Shown: positions 11,451 through 22,263, counted from the first letter of the stretch. The stretch is 64,000 bases of DNA from Zygnema cylindricum (GCA_037447655.1 JBBHKE010001983.1:1-64000); one strand, 5' to 3'. Notes: a model not told the origin generated them from the letters alone. Numbers and translations: made by a program.

Positions 11451-12395
11451 CTAGGGTGGATCCCTCTTACCTCCGAAAGCACATTTTTGTCTCCGTTGAA
11501 TGTCGACATGCTTTTCAGTGTTTTTCGGATTAAGAAGAAGCTCCTCAAGCTCCTCTTCTGGTTTAGATTTTCCTTCCACTTCCTCATCATGAACTTGAGT
11601 CAAGAAAGCCTTTTTCATTCCTCCATCCCTTGAGGTTCTTTGACTATCTTTCAGTCGAAGATCTGCATGTTTGACAAAATCTGCCATATAGTGTCCAGGT
11701 TTCTTGCAGAAGTGACATAATCCTCATCGAGAAGTTCCTCTCCCTTGTCTATCAAATCTGCCACCTCCTGGTCCTCTTCCACCAAAGTTTCGATAGGGAT
11801 CTTTCCCTCTCTCCTCATCACGCTTCCGCCAATCAGCTCCTGCAGACAATGCTTGAACACTTGGACTCCCTCTCCTAAGCTCTATGGTGCTTTCTTTCAC
11901 TAAAATCATTCCCAATGTGTCAACCAAATTCCAATTGCTATCTCCCATGTCTTGCAATCGGTTAATGATATTCTCATACTCTTCGGGTAGTTTCATCATT
12001 AATGTGTTCACTCTTTGTCTCTCAGACCATGAGTTACCTGCACTCTCTAACTCTCCAAACAATGCTCCTAAATCATTGCAATAATCATCCATACTTCCTC
12101 CCTTATAAGTATAAGCTGCAATCTTATTTTCGGCCAACTGTTGTTGCTGCAATGATCCACTCTTATATTTGTTAACTAGTGATATCCAAATCTGAGATGA
12201 AGATTTGACATGCATAAGGGGAATGGCAATGCCCTTTGCTACACTTTTAAGAATTAAGAGCTTAGCAACCTTGTCTTTGTAGTTCCACTTTTCATACTCT
12301 GATCTTTCGGTCTGAACCCTTGTCGCCGTTTTTGGTGGTGTTGCTGCCGGTATCGCCTTCGGCAAAGGTTTGGGAGCGAATTATTTGGAGACGAT
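11451..12395 (-). pseudogene. Nested Copia gag, 5'-truncated
   Basis: The main frame (11,724-12,365) shows YEKWNYKDKVAKLLIL, QQQQLAENKIAAYTYKGGSM, FGELESAG and TLMMKLPEEYENIINRL, the UBN2-like gag core of Copia elements, and ends in a Gly/Arg-rich segment. A frame change then leads into the 11,651-11,860 and 11,451-11,687 pieces with an acidic linker. The expected first residues (MGPPS..., seen in the other copies) are missing: Copia similarity stops near 12,395 and chromovirus sequence starts at once. The 5' LTR, primer site and gag start were therefore deleted. Confidence 0.85.
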
Positions 12396-12397
12396 AG

Positions 12398-12568
12398 GCA
12401 CCGGCAGACCACCATATTGCGCTGCTTGAGGCCCGATTTGAGCAGCTTCAAAACCAACTCGACACCTTACAACTGGAGTTCGAGGAGTACCATGACGAGA
12501 CGTACGATATACTGCGACAGCTGCAGTTTCCTGAGACTGTAAGGTTCAGCGAGACGCTGAAGCCCTAG
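12398..12568 (+). pseudogene. Chromovirus 3' tail, coiled-coil fragment
   Basis: A plus-strand frame of 56 residues opens after TAG 12,395-12,397 and ends at TAG 12,566-12,568, eleven bases before the 3' LTR. It reads as a heptad-rich coiled coil (ALLEARFEQLQNQL, LQLEFEEYHDETYDILRQL). It is probably the C-terminal end of an ORF whose left part is at 7,103-7,328, the two being parted by the Copia insertion. Chromoviruses do not normally need a gene here. It may be a lineage-specific extra ORF or a transduced host segment. The bases GTGGGAGGCAC before the LTR would be the polypurine tract. Confidence 0.5.
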
Positions 12569-12578
12569 TGGGAGGCAC

Positions 12579-13088
12579 TGTAACAGGGTTACAGAGTTGG
12601 GGACTGGATAGATAGCAACTAGGCTGCTATAGTTGCGGTGTCAGAGCAGCGTAGCTGCGGTTCCAGACCAGCGCAGCATAGAAGCGTAGCAACTTAGCGG
12701 CGTAGCAACTAAGTAGTGTAGCAGTATAGCAGCGCAGTATAACAGCCCAGCATAGTAGTATAGCAACGCCGCGGAATGTAGATAGAACGGTATAGTTCTA
12801 AAAGGATATTTTTGGATTGATCTCGACTAACCGTGGCAGTACACGTGTACAGTTGTACAGTACTAGGCTCACTTTCAGTGGATAGTTTTATAGTGTACTA
12901 GGATAGTCAGCGGATACTCTGAGTAGACCTTTGCAGCAAGCGCTGTAACCTGCAACTTTCTCCTGAGTAATAAAGCGCAACCTTGTCTGTCGTTGCTGTG
13001 TACTCCTGTTGTTGCTACGGGGGGGATCCCTGGAGCTTTGCGCTGTGCATTGTGGTGTATTGTGGTGTTTGCATTTGCCCTTTTTACA
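12579..13088 (+). repeat. 3' LTR of the chromovirus
   Basis: Starts TGTAACAGGGTTACAG and ends TTTTTACA. It matches 1,721-2,248 throughout, including the AGCAGTATAGCA-type core, the GTACACGTGTACAGTTGTACAG palindromic stretch, AATAAAG and the terminal TTGTGGTGTTTGCATTTG. Differences are scattered substitutions plus a few indels, so the insertion is not recent. Confidence 0.9.
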
Positions 13089-14300
13089 GTTTGTTTTTAA
13101 CAAAATTGAATGGCTCAGTTTAGATTTGCTGACTGGAGCTGAATTATGGTAGTAAAGAATCTAAATATTTTGAGGCATAAACTATAAGAGCCATAAATTA
13201 TTGGATTTAGGTGCTCACCTTAGCCCTTGGCCTAGGGGTAAAGTAGATAAGCCTAAATCGTACACTGGAAGGGGTACCATTATGTGCCTCAAAGGGTTTA
13301 GAGGTGGGAGTAGAAATATAGATGTAGATAGGAGATGAGGCAGGTTTAATCAACTTTGAATAGGATTATAAAGGTAGGAATTACAATTGTCACTTTGGAC
13401 ATTTCTCTATCTAATAAAGCTAGATTTCTCCTCCTAAGATCTTAATGTCTAATCTCTGTGATCTATGATCTGTGATGATCTCTGGTGATCTCTCTGTACA
13501 ATTTGTCTCTATGAAAAAATGCTAAACAACATTGTCTGAACAAATTGCTATCATGTGATGTCTGAGAGAGATAATCTATTCCTGTGGAATGCTTGCTATT
13601 TGTACATGAGCACTCCAATCCGCATGTGAAATGTGTGCACGATATGGTCCAATCGCTACACGCCAAAATAGATTGTGTCAGCCGTCGGTTGCCGTTCCCA
13701 AATGTGTTAGAATTTCGGCCGAAAAATATCTGTCATGGAATCGTCACTTCATTCCGTACGATTCGATCCTGTCGTCCGTACAATATCGGCGATCCAATTT
13801 CCGTACATAATATTGGCGCTCCGATATCCGTAAATAATATCGTCTGAGATCGCCTAAAATCAACACTCCCACTCGAGCTCGTGTCGATATTTCCCTCGCT
13901 CCTCGATTTCATCGAATCAGTAATATGCGGTTGGTGATTTAATGGTGTTGTACTTGCCGTGCTCCTCGATTTATGCAAATCAGTAATTGCAATCGGCGTT
14001 TTGATGTTAGAGTACCTGCGTAGTAATATTCCTTACACTCCATATTGTGCAAAATCTGAAATTTTGTTAGTACCGGGGAGATTTTGCTTCCCGTAAAATT
14101 TTGTCCGTTAGGACCACATTTGGTCTTGAAAATCCTGGTTGTCCGTGAGTGGACCTTGAGATCTGTATTTTGTACAAGGGAATTGCACGGTTGGCGATTG
14201 CGTCCCTTGTTACTGACTCCTCATCCGCATTACATGACGTGTTATCCTTGTCGTTCGCGTGAACTTGCAAATCTGAGGTTCGCGTAACTCTTGAATAACC
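13089..14300. other. Non-coding stretch with a small tandem repeat
   Basis: No gene is supported. A three-unit imperfect tandem repeat of about 27 bp sits at roughly 13,772-13,846 (units beginning CCGTACA and containing ATATCGGCG, ATATTGGCG, ATATCG). The earlier part has TATAAAGG near 13,367 and AATAAAG near 13,413, an LTR-like pair of signals, but I found no partner copy. Confidence 0.4.
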
Positions 14301-15349
14301 TCAACCGTCGATTTCGCTGTCACGAAGTGAATGTACATTGATGTCGCGAAGCGTCGCACAGTGAATTTCTTGTCGTTCGTAAATCGTCGCGAGATCTAGT
14401 TTTCGTCGCACGCGAAACTCTGGTCGTTCAATGCTTAATTTTCTGGTCGCGATCACGTCGCTTGAATTGTGCGACGATACTTTTCGTTTGAGAAGCGTTG
14501 CGTCATGAATTTGTCGTCGCTCAACAAATTCTGATCGTTCGATGTTTAAGCGTTCGACCGCGATGATGTCGCATGAAGTGTGCGACCATTCGATTGCGTC
14601 GCGCCTTTGTCGCTTGTCCGCAAATGTACCTGTACTGCCTTTGTCGCATCCATAAAGTGGGAGGTGCTCACGGTGTACTGTACAATTAGGTTTATCCTTT
14701 CCTTTCTGGAATTTCTCTCCTCTAAATTCTTCTAAGTCTTTTTCTTTACTACCATTCTGTAGGATGTTATAGCTCGGACTCCCACTATCACTTGGTCTGC
14801 CATGGTTTAGAACATCTTGGTGACTTAGGTTCTTCTTTTCCTCTAAGCTGTTTGCCAAATTTTCTTCCCCTTTTAATCCTTGAATTATGAGTTTGCTACG
14901 GGATTTAGGGTTTTGAAACTTCTTCCCTTTACCCCTACAACGCTTTCTGCTGCGGATTCTGTGTGGCCGCTTCCCCCTAGCGGAGACCTGAGGCGTCTTC
15001 TGATATGTCTTGTGGATTCTTGAGGTAAGATATGCGTTCATGCTTCTTGATGTGGCTTGAATGTTGAATTTTTCATTTCCAACTTTCCTTTTTTCGCTGC
15101 CTGAAATGAGAACATGATTTCTTTCTTTGCTTCAGCTCCTGCAATTTGCTGTTTCCTGTGGAGTCCAAACTCAAACATAGATGTTAGATTCTCTTTTCTG
15201 ACTCCTTCTGACTCACTCGCGCCTTCCGCTGTGATTGGTCCTTGCAGGTTCTTTTCTGTGGGTTGTATTACCGGTTGAACCTCGGTCGTTGCCCGAATGC
15301 TTGAGAATGGAGACTTGGCAAGGCTGATCGTCCTTCCAAATTTTAGCAA
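14301..15349 (-). CDS. Unrecognised pair of overlapping ORFs
   Basis: Two minus-strand frames adjoin: 15,349-15,038 (103 residues) and 15,041-14,301 (246 residues). They overlap by ATGA, the TGA of the first sharing bases with the ATG of the second. Both products are Lys/Arg/Glu/Ser-rich, with no signal peptide, membrane segment or known domain. The second ends in internally similar segments: ERLNIERSEFVERR, RKLSIERPEFRVRR and ERQEIHCATLR repeat at about 30-residue spacing, and the DNA there is full of GTCGC words. I do not recognise either. They could be the remains of a non-autonomous element's gag-like gene, given the surrounding transposons, or chance frames in GTCGC-rich repeat DNA. Confidence 0.3.
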
Positions 15350-16151
15350 GTCTCCTTTCTCCCTCCTCTAAGGCTTTCCACCTAATGCACTACTGTTTGG
15401 GGTTAGCAATACCTCCTTGTAGGTCCTTGTAATTTTCTTGGCCGGAATTTTTGACATGTTGCTTTCTTGTGCAGATTTGGCAGCTTTTCTTGATGGGTTG
15501 GACTCAATTCGGGAGGTCGAATCCATGTATACAAACGGAATTAGTGTAGCTGCAACCCGTGATATGTTTACAAATAAACTAAATTAATGTCTCGAAACAA
15601 TGCAGCATGACAACTGTCGCACGTGTCTAATCAAACTAAGAAACATGGAATCCTATCAGATGGCGAGTAAGAAAAGTGGAATAGACAACAACAAAGCAAA
15701 TCCCAAAGCAAAAATAATTATAATACAAAGCGAAAAAGAATATGATAATGTGAAAAGAAGAAAAAAGGTGGAAGGAATGGGCAGCAAAGGTGAGTGGGCA
15801 GCCGAAAGAGAGATCCATTTATCCCCCCCCCCCCCCGAGCTCCTTAGCCTACGTAGGAGTTGGCCAACACAATCCGAAGACCGCGAAGACGCGAATCGAA
15901 AGTCTCATTCGTAATGAGTATCCGCTTGGAATCCAGATCCTCCGAAAAATCCTGCAAATAACGTGAAACACCAATCTTAGCATGCTCCTTAATAATCATG
16001 TAATTTGCACCCTATGAACTCAACAACCCATAGGAAGTTGACTTGATAATTGAGAGAATGCATAGAGAGATGTCAGTATCTAATGTGTTGATACAAACAT
16101 AAGCCAAAAGTGCCGTTGCCGAATGAGCCATGACAGGCAATGGTTTTTGTG
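15350..16151. other. Non-coding stretch, C14 homopolymer
   Basis: No gene supported. A run of 14 C bases ends near 15,836 and is a likely site of length error in the assembly. This is where reverse transcriptase of the adjoining minus-strand gypsy-like element would be expected; none is visible. Confidence 0.4.
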
Positions 16152-16643
16152 CTAAAATAAGTGGAAGGCAAATCTTCCGCTCAGGAAAGTGACTAGGACT
16201 GTAAGGAAGCTTTGGTCATGCATATCTACACTGCCACCGACCCGAAATATAACGTTATTGCCAACCAAACATTCGTAATCGCTACATTTAGTAATCAATG
16301 CATGTGAGGAAATTTCAGAAAATTCAGTTTCAATTTCTGTTTGAAATCGAAACACGAGGGGGTCTTTGGTGATTCCAAGAGCCAACTCGGTGGTACCAAC
16401 TGAAGTTAGTAAACGGGTGGTCGTGGTTTGCAGCTTATCTGTCGTGAGGCCAAGCTTCAACACGAATCCAGATCTGAGGATCACGCGTTTGGCTCCGGTG
16501 TCCATAAGAGGGAGGGAAATGACGACACCATTTATTGTGAATGAGTGTCGGCAATTATCAAGAAAGCTAATGTGAGGATCTAACGTGCTACGTTCGTCCG
16601 CTGAAATTGGCTGGAATGGTGACAGATTGCAATTCAACTGCAA
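16152..16643 (-). pseudogene. Gypsy-like aspartic protease fragment
   Basis: The 163-residue minus-strand frame contains ISLPLMDTGAKRVILRSGF, where DTGA is the retropepsin catalytic loop (DT/SGA), followed downstream by ALITKCSDYECLVGNNVIF, which fits the C-terminal protease segment (usually DYDxxLGxDF). It lies on the same strand and downstream of the gag piece at 16,650-18,284 with the correct order. No reverse transcriptase follows, so this is a gag-protease remnant of a Ty3/gypsy-type element. Confidence 0.65.
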
Positions 16644-16649
16644 TGCGTG

Positions 16650-18284
16650 TATAGCGGCGGCTGCAGCAACCTCACCCGAAATAGGAGAGGCCTTGGGAAC
16701 GTCCTTAATGATAGCCGCTAGGATGCTTAATCGTTCCTTAACGCGATAAGCATCTTGTATTGTACTATCCTAGATTGTAAGTGCTCCAGCTACGATAGCT
16801 GTTGCCATTTCCAGAAGAGGGGAGAGATTTTTTTTCTCGAAAGATAGTGGGATTCGAGAATTTCTTAATTTTCCAACTCGATTATGATCTTCCGAGCCTT
16901 TGTTAAACATGTATGCTCGTTGTTGAAAGGTAGAATCTCGAAAGGTACGACCGGGCAACGTCGGCATATGAACGACGGCTCGGGCAATTCCGAAAAATTG
17001 CGGCCTTATTTTCGCCATGAAGGCTCCGAAATTGTTCTTTTATCATTGCATCCATAGTTGCTTGTTGCTCTATCTTTTCTCTCTCTCTCTCTCTACATGA
17101 AATTTTAGGAGGAGAAGATTATTTTTGAGTCTCCTTAGGTAGGGTGACGGGCTTGGCAAAACAAGCGAGAATACCCCCGTTATTGATCTCATATTGATAT
17201 GATAACTCTAGGTTCTTAATATGGCATCGGTGGGCCTAATTTCCATCTGCTGACAGTGAGTGCATCTGCTCATGTTATTAGGACACATGCGGGCCTTATG
17301 CCCTATTTCCCTGCAACGAAAACAAAATCTGTTTCAAAGGTTAATCGATGGAGCTCCCGTGGCAACCACATTTGCATGCTTATTGTTGGGCCATGTATTA
17401 CTTGGTGGGGAAGGTGGGGAAGCGACTTCTGAAACATCATGAGCTTCCCACCAACATGATTGCATCTCATATTATATAGTATGTTGGGCGGCTTGGTCAA
17501 AATTGAATTTCAAGCCGTAGGTTAAAGTCAGATGATTTTGGATAAATTTCTTTGACTGAACTGGAAACTGTCCTACGAATTTCTGGACATCTTCAGCATC
17601 CGACATTAAGTCAGGCAATGCTTCCCGAAATGCTTACATACGAGCACGCATGGCAGGAGCGGTTTCTCCTGATTTTCGTTCAAAGTTCATTAACTCTTGA
17701 ACTTCATCGAGGTTTTGCATACGGTACTCTGCTTGCAACATTTCAAACATGAATAATACGGGATCTACCAGCAGGATTATCATCGTTGGTCGTGCCTAAA
17801 TTCTAACACGTGCGGCAATAGCGAATTGTTGTGGTATTTCCGCAAGTACTGCCGTAATAACATTCCCGTAAGGATGAAAGACTTTCCGAAAAGGCACATT
17901 CCCGTAAGGATGAAAGACTTCCGGAATAGGCGGTTGATAGGAAATTTATAGTTGTCCTATAGTAGCAGGACTCCCAACGAAAGCTGGAGCGAACTCCGTC
18001 ATCGCAAGTACATAATCATATTTGCGGGAATAAAGAGTAAGGGTTGAACCACAAAGGCAACGACCTAAAAGAGAGAAAACAACCCGTAGGTCAAACCGAT
18101 CTTGGTACCAAAATGCTAGATCGCGCATTTCAGTATCAAATAACATACGGAAATGAGATAGCCTCATGGTGCCTTTAATTTCGAAAAACATAAATGAAGT
18201 CGACCCCCTCCCTCGGATGTGGAAGCCATGTCCACTAATGGGATGGATAGGGCTAATAATGAATTTGTAATTTGCGGAAACCAA
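16650..18284 (-). pseudogene. Gypsy-like gag with CCHC knuckle
   Basis: Reading the minus strand across several stops and shifts gives a long gag: FAPAFVGSPATI at its start (about 17,960), LQAEYRMQNLDEVQELMNF, then MSDAEDVQKFVGQF, and a clear nucleocapsid knuckle CFRCREIGHKARMC (C-X2-C-X4-H-X4-C) at 17,283-17,324. A further basic piece at 16,770-17,018 leads to the protease. A 36-bp direct duplication at 17,861-17,930 (CATTCCCGTAAGGATG twice) interrupts gag. The 17,946-18,284 frame is the N-terminal piece and is not otherwise recognisable. LTRs for this element were not found. Confidence 0.6.
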
Positions 18285-18399
18285 GAAGATAATGAATTTG
18301 AATTCGCCACTTCAAGGGAATCGTGCTCTTATTATTCCTCAAAAGGTGTGGAAGAGACTGTTCATAAACAAGATACAGAAGTGACATACGATCTGGCTA

Positions 18400-20980
18400 A
18401 ATGAGAAATGTGACCCGAGATATCCGGGAGGGATGATCCAAAAAAATTAATTAAGTTTGATGGTCCTGATTCTGTGGGCCTAAAAGAGGCCGACGATCAA
18501 GTAGCCCCGGAAGGATAATAGTGATTATTCAATTGGCGGGAATAAGAAAGGTAAAACTAAAGAACGACCAGATTACGGAATTGTTCCATACGAGATGCTT
18601 CAAATGCTTAGCCACACCACTCACTTGCCAATCAGCCACTCAGTCTCTAACAAAGCCTCGACGGCCAGATGTATCAAGAAGCTGTATTACCGAAAACTTC
18701 TACCCGGCGAACAAGTGGGCAAGGCTGAAAGGCCACATTTATAAAGGCAAAAAAAAATGTTATCCAAGCACACACAGGTGCAAATCTACAACAACACAAT
18801 CAAGAAGACAACTATCCAAGGCCACTAACGGCTAGATGTAAGAAATAAAGTCCACTCTAGGCAATCACAAAAAATCACAAAATGCGCAAGGCTACTCAAG
18901 GCAAGATTACAAGTAAAGAAAGCTAGGAAATGCAAGTGCTCAATTTATCTAGGTTTAGTGAGACCAATCCGCGCATAAACCCTCTAAACGGTCAACCATT
19001 TATCTTTACATGCTCTTACGCCCACAGGGCAGCGCATCGTAATACTTACAAAACACTTTTAATAATCTGGTGATTATCAAAGGTGAGCCGCAGTTGGTTG
19101 ACCAGCTTTGGCTTTGCAAAGCGCCAAAGTGTTAATCCGCTCCACAATCCGCTCCCAAAATTTCCTATAGAAAGGGTCTCCACCAAATGTCCTCTAGGCC
19201 GTGCAGGCCTTCACCTAGTGAATGTCCACACCCTAAAGAAGAGGAAAAGAAAAATACGGAAACAAAGAAAATAAAGGAAAATAAACTTCGAAGTGAGGTA
19301 GGATTAGAGGAAATGAGGTACCTAAACACTATGTTTTGGCCAATCTTATGCTTGAAGCAAACTTGATTCTACAACAAACCCTAATTTTGCAGAAAAACCC
19401 TAATTATGCATGATAACCCTAATTTTTGCAGAAAAATCCTAATTTTGACAAAAAAAAACCTTATATCTTCAAAAAAACCCTAATTTGACAAAAAAACAAA
19501 ATTTTCAGAAAATATAGATGTAAGTCTGCAGCAACGAAATAAAATAGGATAAGGTAAGAGGAAAGCTCTTAAATAAATAAATTGAAAAAACCAAATAAAG
19601 TATTTCAAATTTATAAATTTAAGATATATATCAATTTTTATAATTTCTTTTCAAGGCAAACTGAAAACAAAATCACCACTAGAGAGAAATTTGAATAAAA
19701 ACTTGTACAAAGATAAACCTGGATCAAAAAGAAGAAACCGCATGAAGAATAGGTGAGAGAAAATTTAGAGATGGATAAATAGATTTTATATTGTAAATAA
19801 TGTTTATATATATTATTTTTCTTTAAATTTTTGTTATCACACCAAACTGAGAAGAAAAGCCGAAAATGACAAGTAAATTGGAATGAAATAGAGACAACAA
19901 AACCAAGAACTTAAATTGAAAATGAAAGATAGTATTTTTTATTTATTTTTTCAACAAAAAACATAAAATGAAAAATAACAATTTTTTGATTTTTTTAAAC
20001 ACACAACAATAGAGAGGAGAATGATAATTTGAGAGAACAGGAATACTAAGCCAATGGGTAGCCACTAGGCTCCACGGTCTGGGCGTATACCATACACCAG
20101 CTAGATCTAGGATTGCAAATAAAGAAAAAAATAAAGAAAAATAGCAACTGAAACAGAAAGCAATAAATAGCAAACTGTAAAGAATTCGAAATAACCGAAT
20201 TCGAACAGAGCAATAATTAAAACAGTAAGCCACAAAATAGCAAACAATGAGAAAACAAATAAGTAAAACTAGCACGAGGAAAATACAAGAAAGCAGCGAT
20301 AAAAATCTGCACAGAATCCGAGATAACCGGATTCCAACACACTAAAAACCAATCGCAGAAAATAACGATAGAAAACCAAGCAATGGAAACAAGGGAATTG
20401 TGTAGAGAATCCGAGATAACCGGATTCTAGCAACCCACAAATAAACTTCAACAAAGGCAACACAAATTACACGATAACAAATCACTTCCTAATTCACAGA
20501 ATGCATCCATAAGGGTCCAGAATCCACACTAAAAGAGGTTGTTGAAGGGAAACCATGCGGACTCCGGCCGAAACCGAGTGAATTAAATTGTAGGGCTTAC
20601 ATGGAAAGTATAATAGAGAAAAGAGAAAGATTAGGCGCTTAACTAACCAAGGCAGAAAAAGCCTTGCAGAAAAACACTGACAATTTGACTAAGGGAAAAG
20701 ACAAGGGAAAAAGACAAGGAAATATAAGTCCTTTTCAATCAATTCTTGTACTCCCAAATTATGAGAGTACAAAACCTACAGCAATAGCCTAAGTACCAAC
20801 GAAACAGCCAAAGTACTAATTCGTGACAATTCTAACTAACCAATAGCGTGAGAGTATTTTACTTTACCATCTGCGCCTAGTTTGGGTCCTGGCCAATAAG
20901 CGACCAGAACCATATGCCTACGTTACAGAATTCACAATCCGCGGATTAAAATCCTTCCTAACTACATGTGAATGCGTGAA
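18400..20980. other. Long non-coding stretch, AT-rich
   Basis: No gene supported. From 19,370 to 19,500 the words AAACCCTAA, AAACCCTAA, AACCCTAA and AAATCCTAA recur every 20-30 bases within AT-rich DNA (telo-box-like or interstitial-telomere-like). From 20,180 to 20,430 there are three stem-loop repeats (separate entry). The rest shows low-complexity A/T composition with no open frame of note. Confidence 0.45.
20182..20427. repeat. Three dispersed stem-loop repeats with covariation
   Basis: Three 21-base hairpins share one design of 7-bp stem and 7-base loop. Copies: GAATTCG-AAATAAC-CGAATTC (20,182-20,202), GAATCCG-AGATAAC-CGGATTC (20,314-20,334) and GAATCCG-AGATAAC-CGGATTC (20,407-20,427). 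In the first copy the stem base T and its partner A both differ from the C-G pair of the other two, which preserves pairing. Sequence outside the hairpins is only weakly similar. Confidence 0.7.
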
Positions 20981-20994
20981 CCTACATGGGTTCA

Positions 20995-21100
20995 CAACTT
21001 TAAATACAACCAATCGGCGTGCGTCGCCAACATTACGAAATCGCACGTCGCGTCGCTTAGGTTTCAAAAATCATACGTCACGTCACAAACTTTCGAAATT
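20995..21100. repeat. ACGTCGCGTC-type tandem units
   Basis: Imperfect units of about 35-40 bp, each with a variant of ACGTCGCGTC followed by ATTCGAAAT-like sequence, run from about 21,013 into the start of the adjoining LTR-like repeat (which itself contains two more units). They may be an expansion of the LTR end. Confidence 0.5.
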
Positions 21101-22263
21101 GTACGTCGCGTCATTAATGTTCGAAATCCTACGTCGCGTCACCGACATTCCGAAATCATATGTCGCGGAATACGTGCTAGAATCATTTGTCGCCTCACGC
21201 TAAAATCTGCGACAGAAAATTAAAGTACGGAAGTTGTCGCGAGAATTGCGTGAAATATAAGTATGTACGGTCAACTTCGTCGGCAGAAATTACGTGAACA
21301 ATAAATATGTACGGTCGACACATACGGCGATGGAAATATGTACGGTCTTGCAAAACCCAAATAACACACAAATACCAATTAGTGTGGCGACTGCCCGTCC
21401 TAAACCCTAAATATAAACAAGAAAGTGTCCGACAAGATGCGGCATGACAATGACCTGCTTCTATAACCCCATGGCTGCAACTCTTCGCACGCTTCCGCAT
21501 GCTTCCCACGCTTCCATGGATCTCTCTGCCAACTGATTTGTGAGTATCTAGGCTGATTCCTGTGGGGATCCTTGCTGTGCTCTCCTTTTGAAATCTAACT
21601 CCATACTTGTGACTTCCATCTTCACCTCTTGTGTCAATTTGTCCGATGACTGTTATGGATTTTTCTGTTCCTTTATTGGACTTTTTCTTACTTCGGCTTG
21701 ACTTTCTTTGTGACAGGTCGTTGAGTTCAGATCCGCTCGTGAGGCTTGATTCCTTGCCGAAATCTGAATGTGGAGTTGGAATCTGAGAGGTTGGATCAAG
21801 TTGTAATACTTCGAATCGGCGGATCTCCACGTTGTTGATTGCTTCGCTAACCCCATGTGAGTGTTTCCCACTCTCTCATTTTTCCATGTCCCTCCCACTT
21901 TTCTGATCTCCCTGTACGTCGCGTCATTTATGTTCGAAATCCTACGTCGCGTCACCTACATTCCGAATTCATATGTCGCGGAATACGTGCTATAATTATT
22001 TGTCGCGTCACGCCAAAATCTGCGACAGAAAATTAAAGTACAGACGTTGTTACGAGAATTGCGTGAAATATAAGTATGTACGGTCAACTTCATCGGCAGA
22101 AATTACGTGAACAATAAATATGTACGGTCGACACATACGGCGATGGAAATATGTATGGTCTTGCAAAACCCAAATAACACACAAGTAAAAATTAGTGTGG
22201 CGACTGCCCGTCCTAAACCCTAAATATAAACAAGAAAAGTGTCCGACGAGATGCGGCATGACA
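21100..22263. mobile_element. TRIM-like candidate with 350-bp terminal direct repeats
   Basis: Direct repeats at 21,100-21,449 and 21,913-22,263 start TGTACGTCGCGTCATT and end GCGGCATGACA, so each has the TG...CA ends of an LTR. By eye they differ at about 20 of 350 positions. The internal 463 bp carries no retrotransposon protein. A minus-strand frame (21,195-21,955 in two overlapping frames) is Lys/Ser-rich and unrecognised. I could not find a convincing primer-binding site or polypurine tract in either orientation, nor matching 5-bp target duplications (GAAAT before, TAAAA after). It may be a terminal-repeat retrotransposon in miniature or a simple segmental duplication. Confidence 0.5.

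Larger units (their letters stand above)
1721..13088 (+). mobile_element. Ty3/gypsy chromovirus, decayed, with nested Copia
   Basis: Order on the plus strand: 5' LTR (1,721-2,248), tRNA-Met primer-binding site (2,250-2,261), gag, protease, reverse transcriptase, RNase H, integrase, a C-terminal chromodomain, a 3' tail, and the 3' LTR (12,579-13,088). This Ty3/gypsy order with a terminal chromodomain defines a chromovirus. A minus-strand Copia element (7,329 to about 12,395) interrupts the 3' tail. The open frames carry several in-frame stops and shifts, so the element is inactive. A related LTR fragment recurs in inverted orientation at 27,234-27,622. The flanking 5-mers (GTCAG before, GTTTG after) do not form a clear target duplication; this may be mutation or recombination between copies. 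Confidence 0.9.

Noticed and set aside
13235-13260. A-box-like TGGCCTAGGGG suggesting a tRNA gene
   Set aside because: No B box at tRNA distance and no cloverleaf.
18521-18835. A 104-codon plus-strand frame
   Set aside because: No domain and no coding-like bias; opposite strand to the nearby element and without a second copy in the window.
20182-20427. CRISPR-like spaced palindromic repeats
   Set aside because: Only three copies, irregular spacing (132 and 93), and a eukaryotic setting; better described as dispersed hairpins.
21100-22263. A standard LTR retrotransposon call
   Set aside because: No primer site, polypurine tract, retro-protein or matching target duplication seen, so it is kept only as a TRIM-like candidate.
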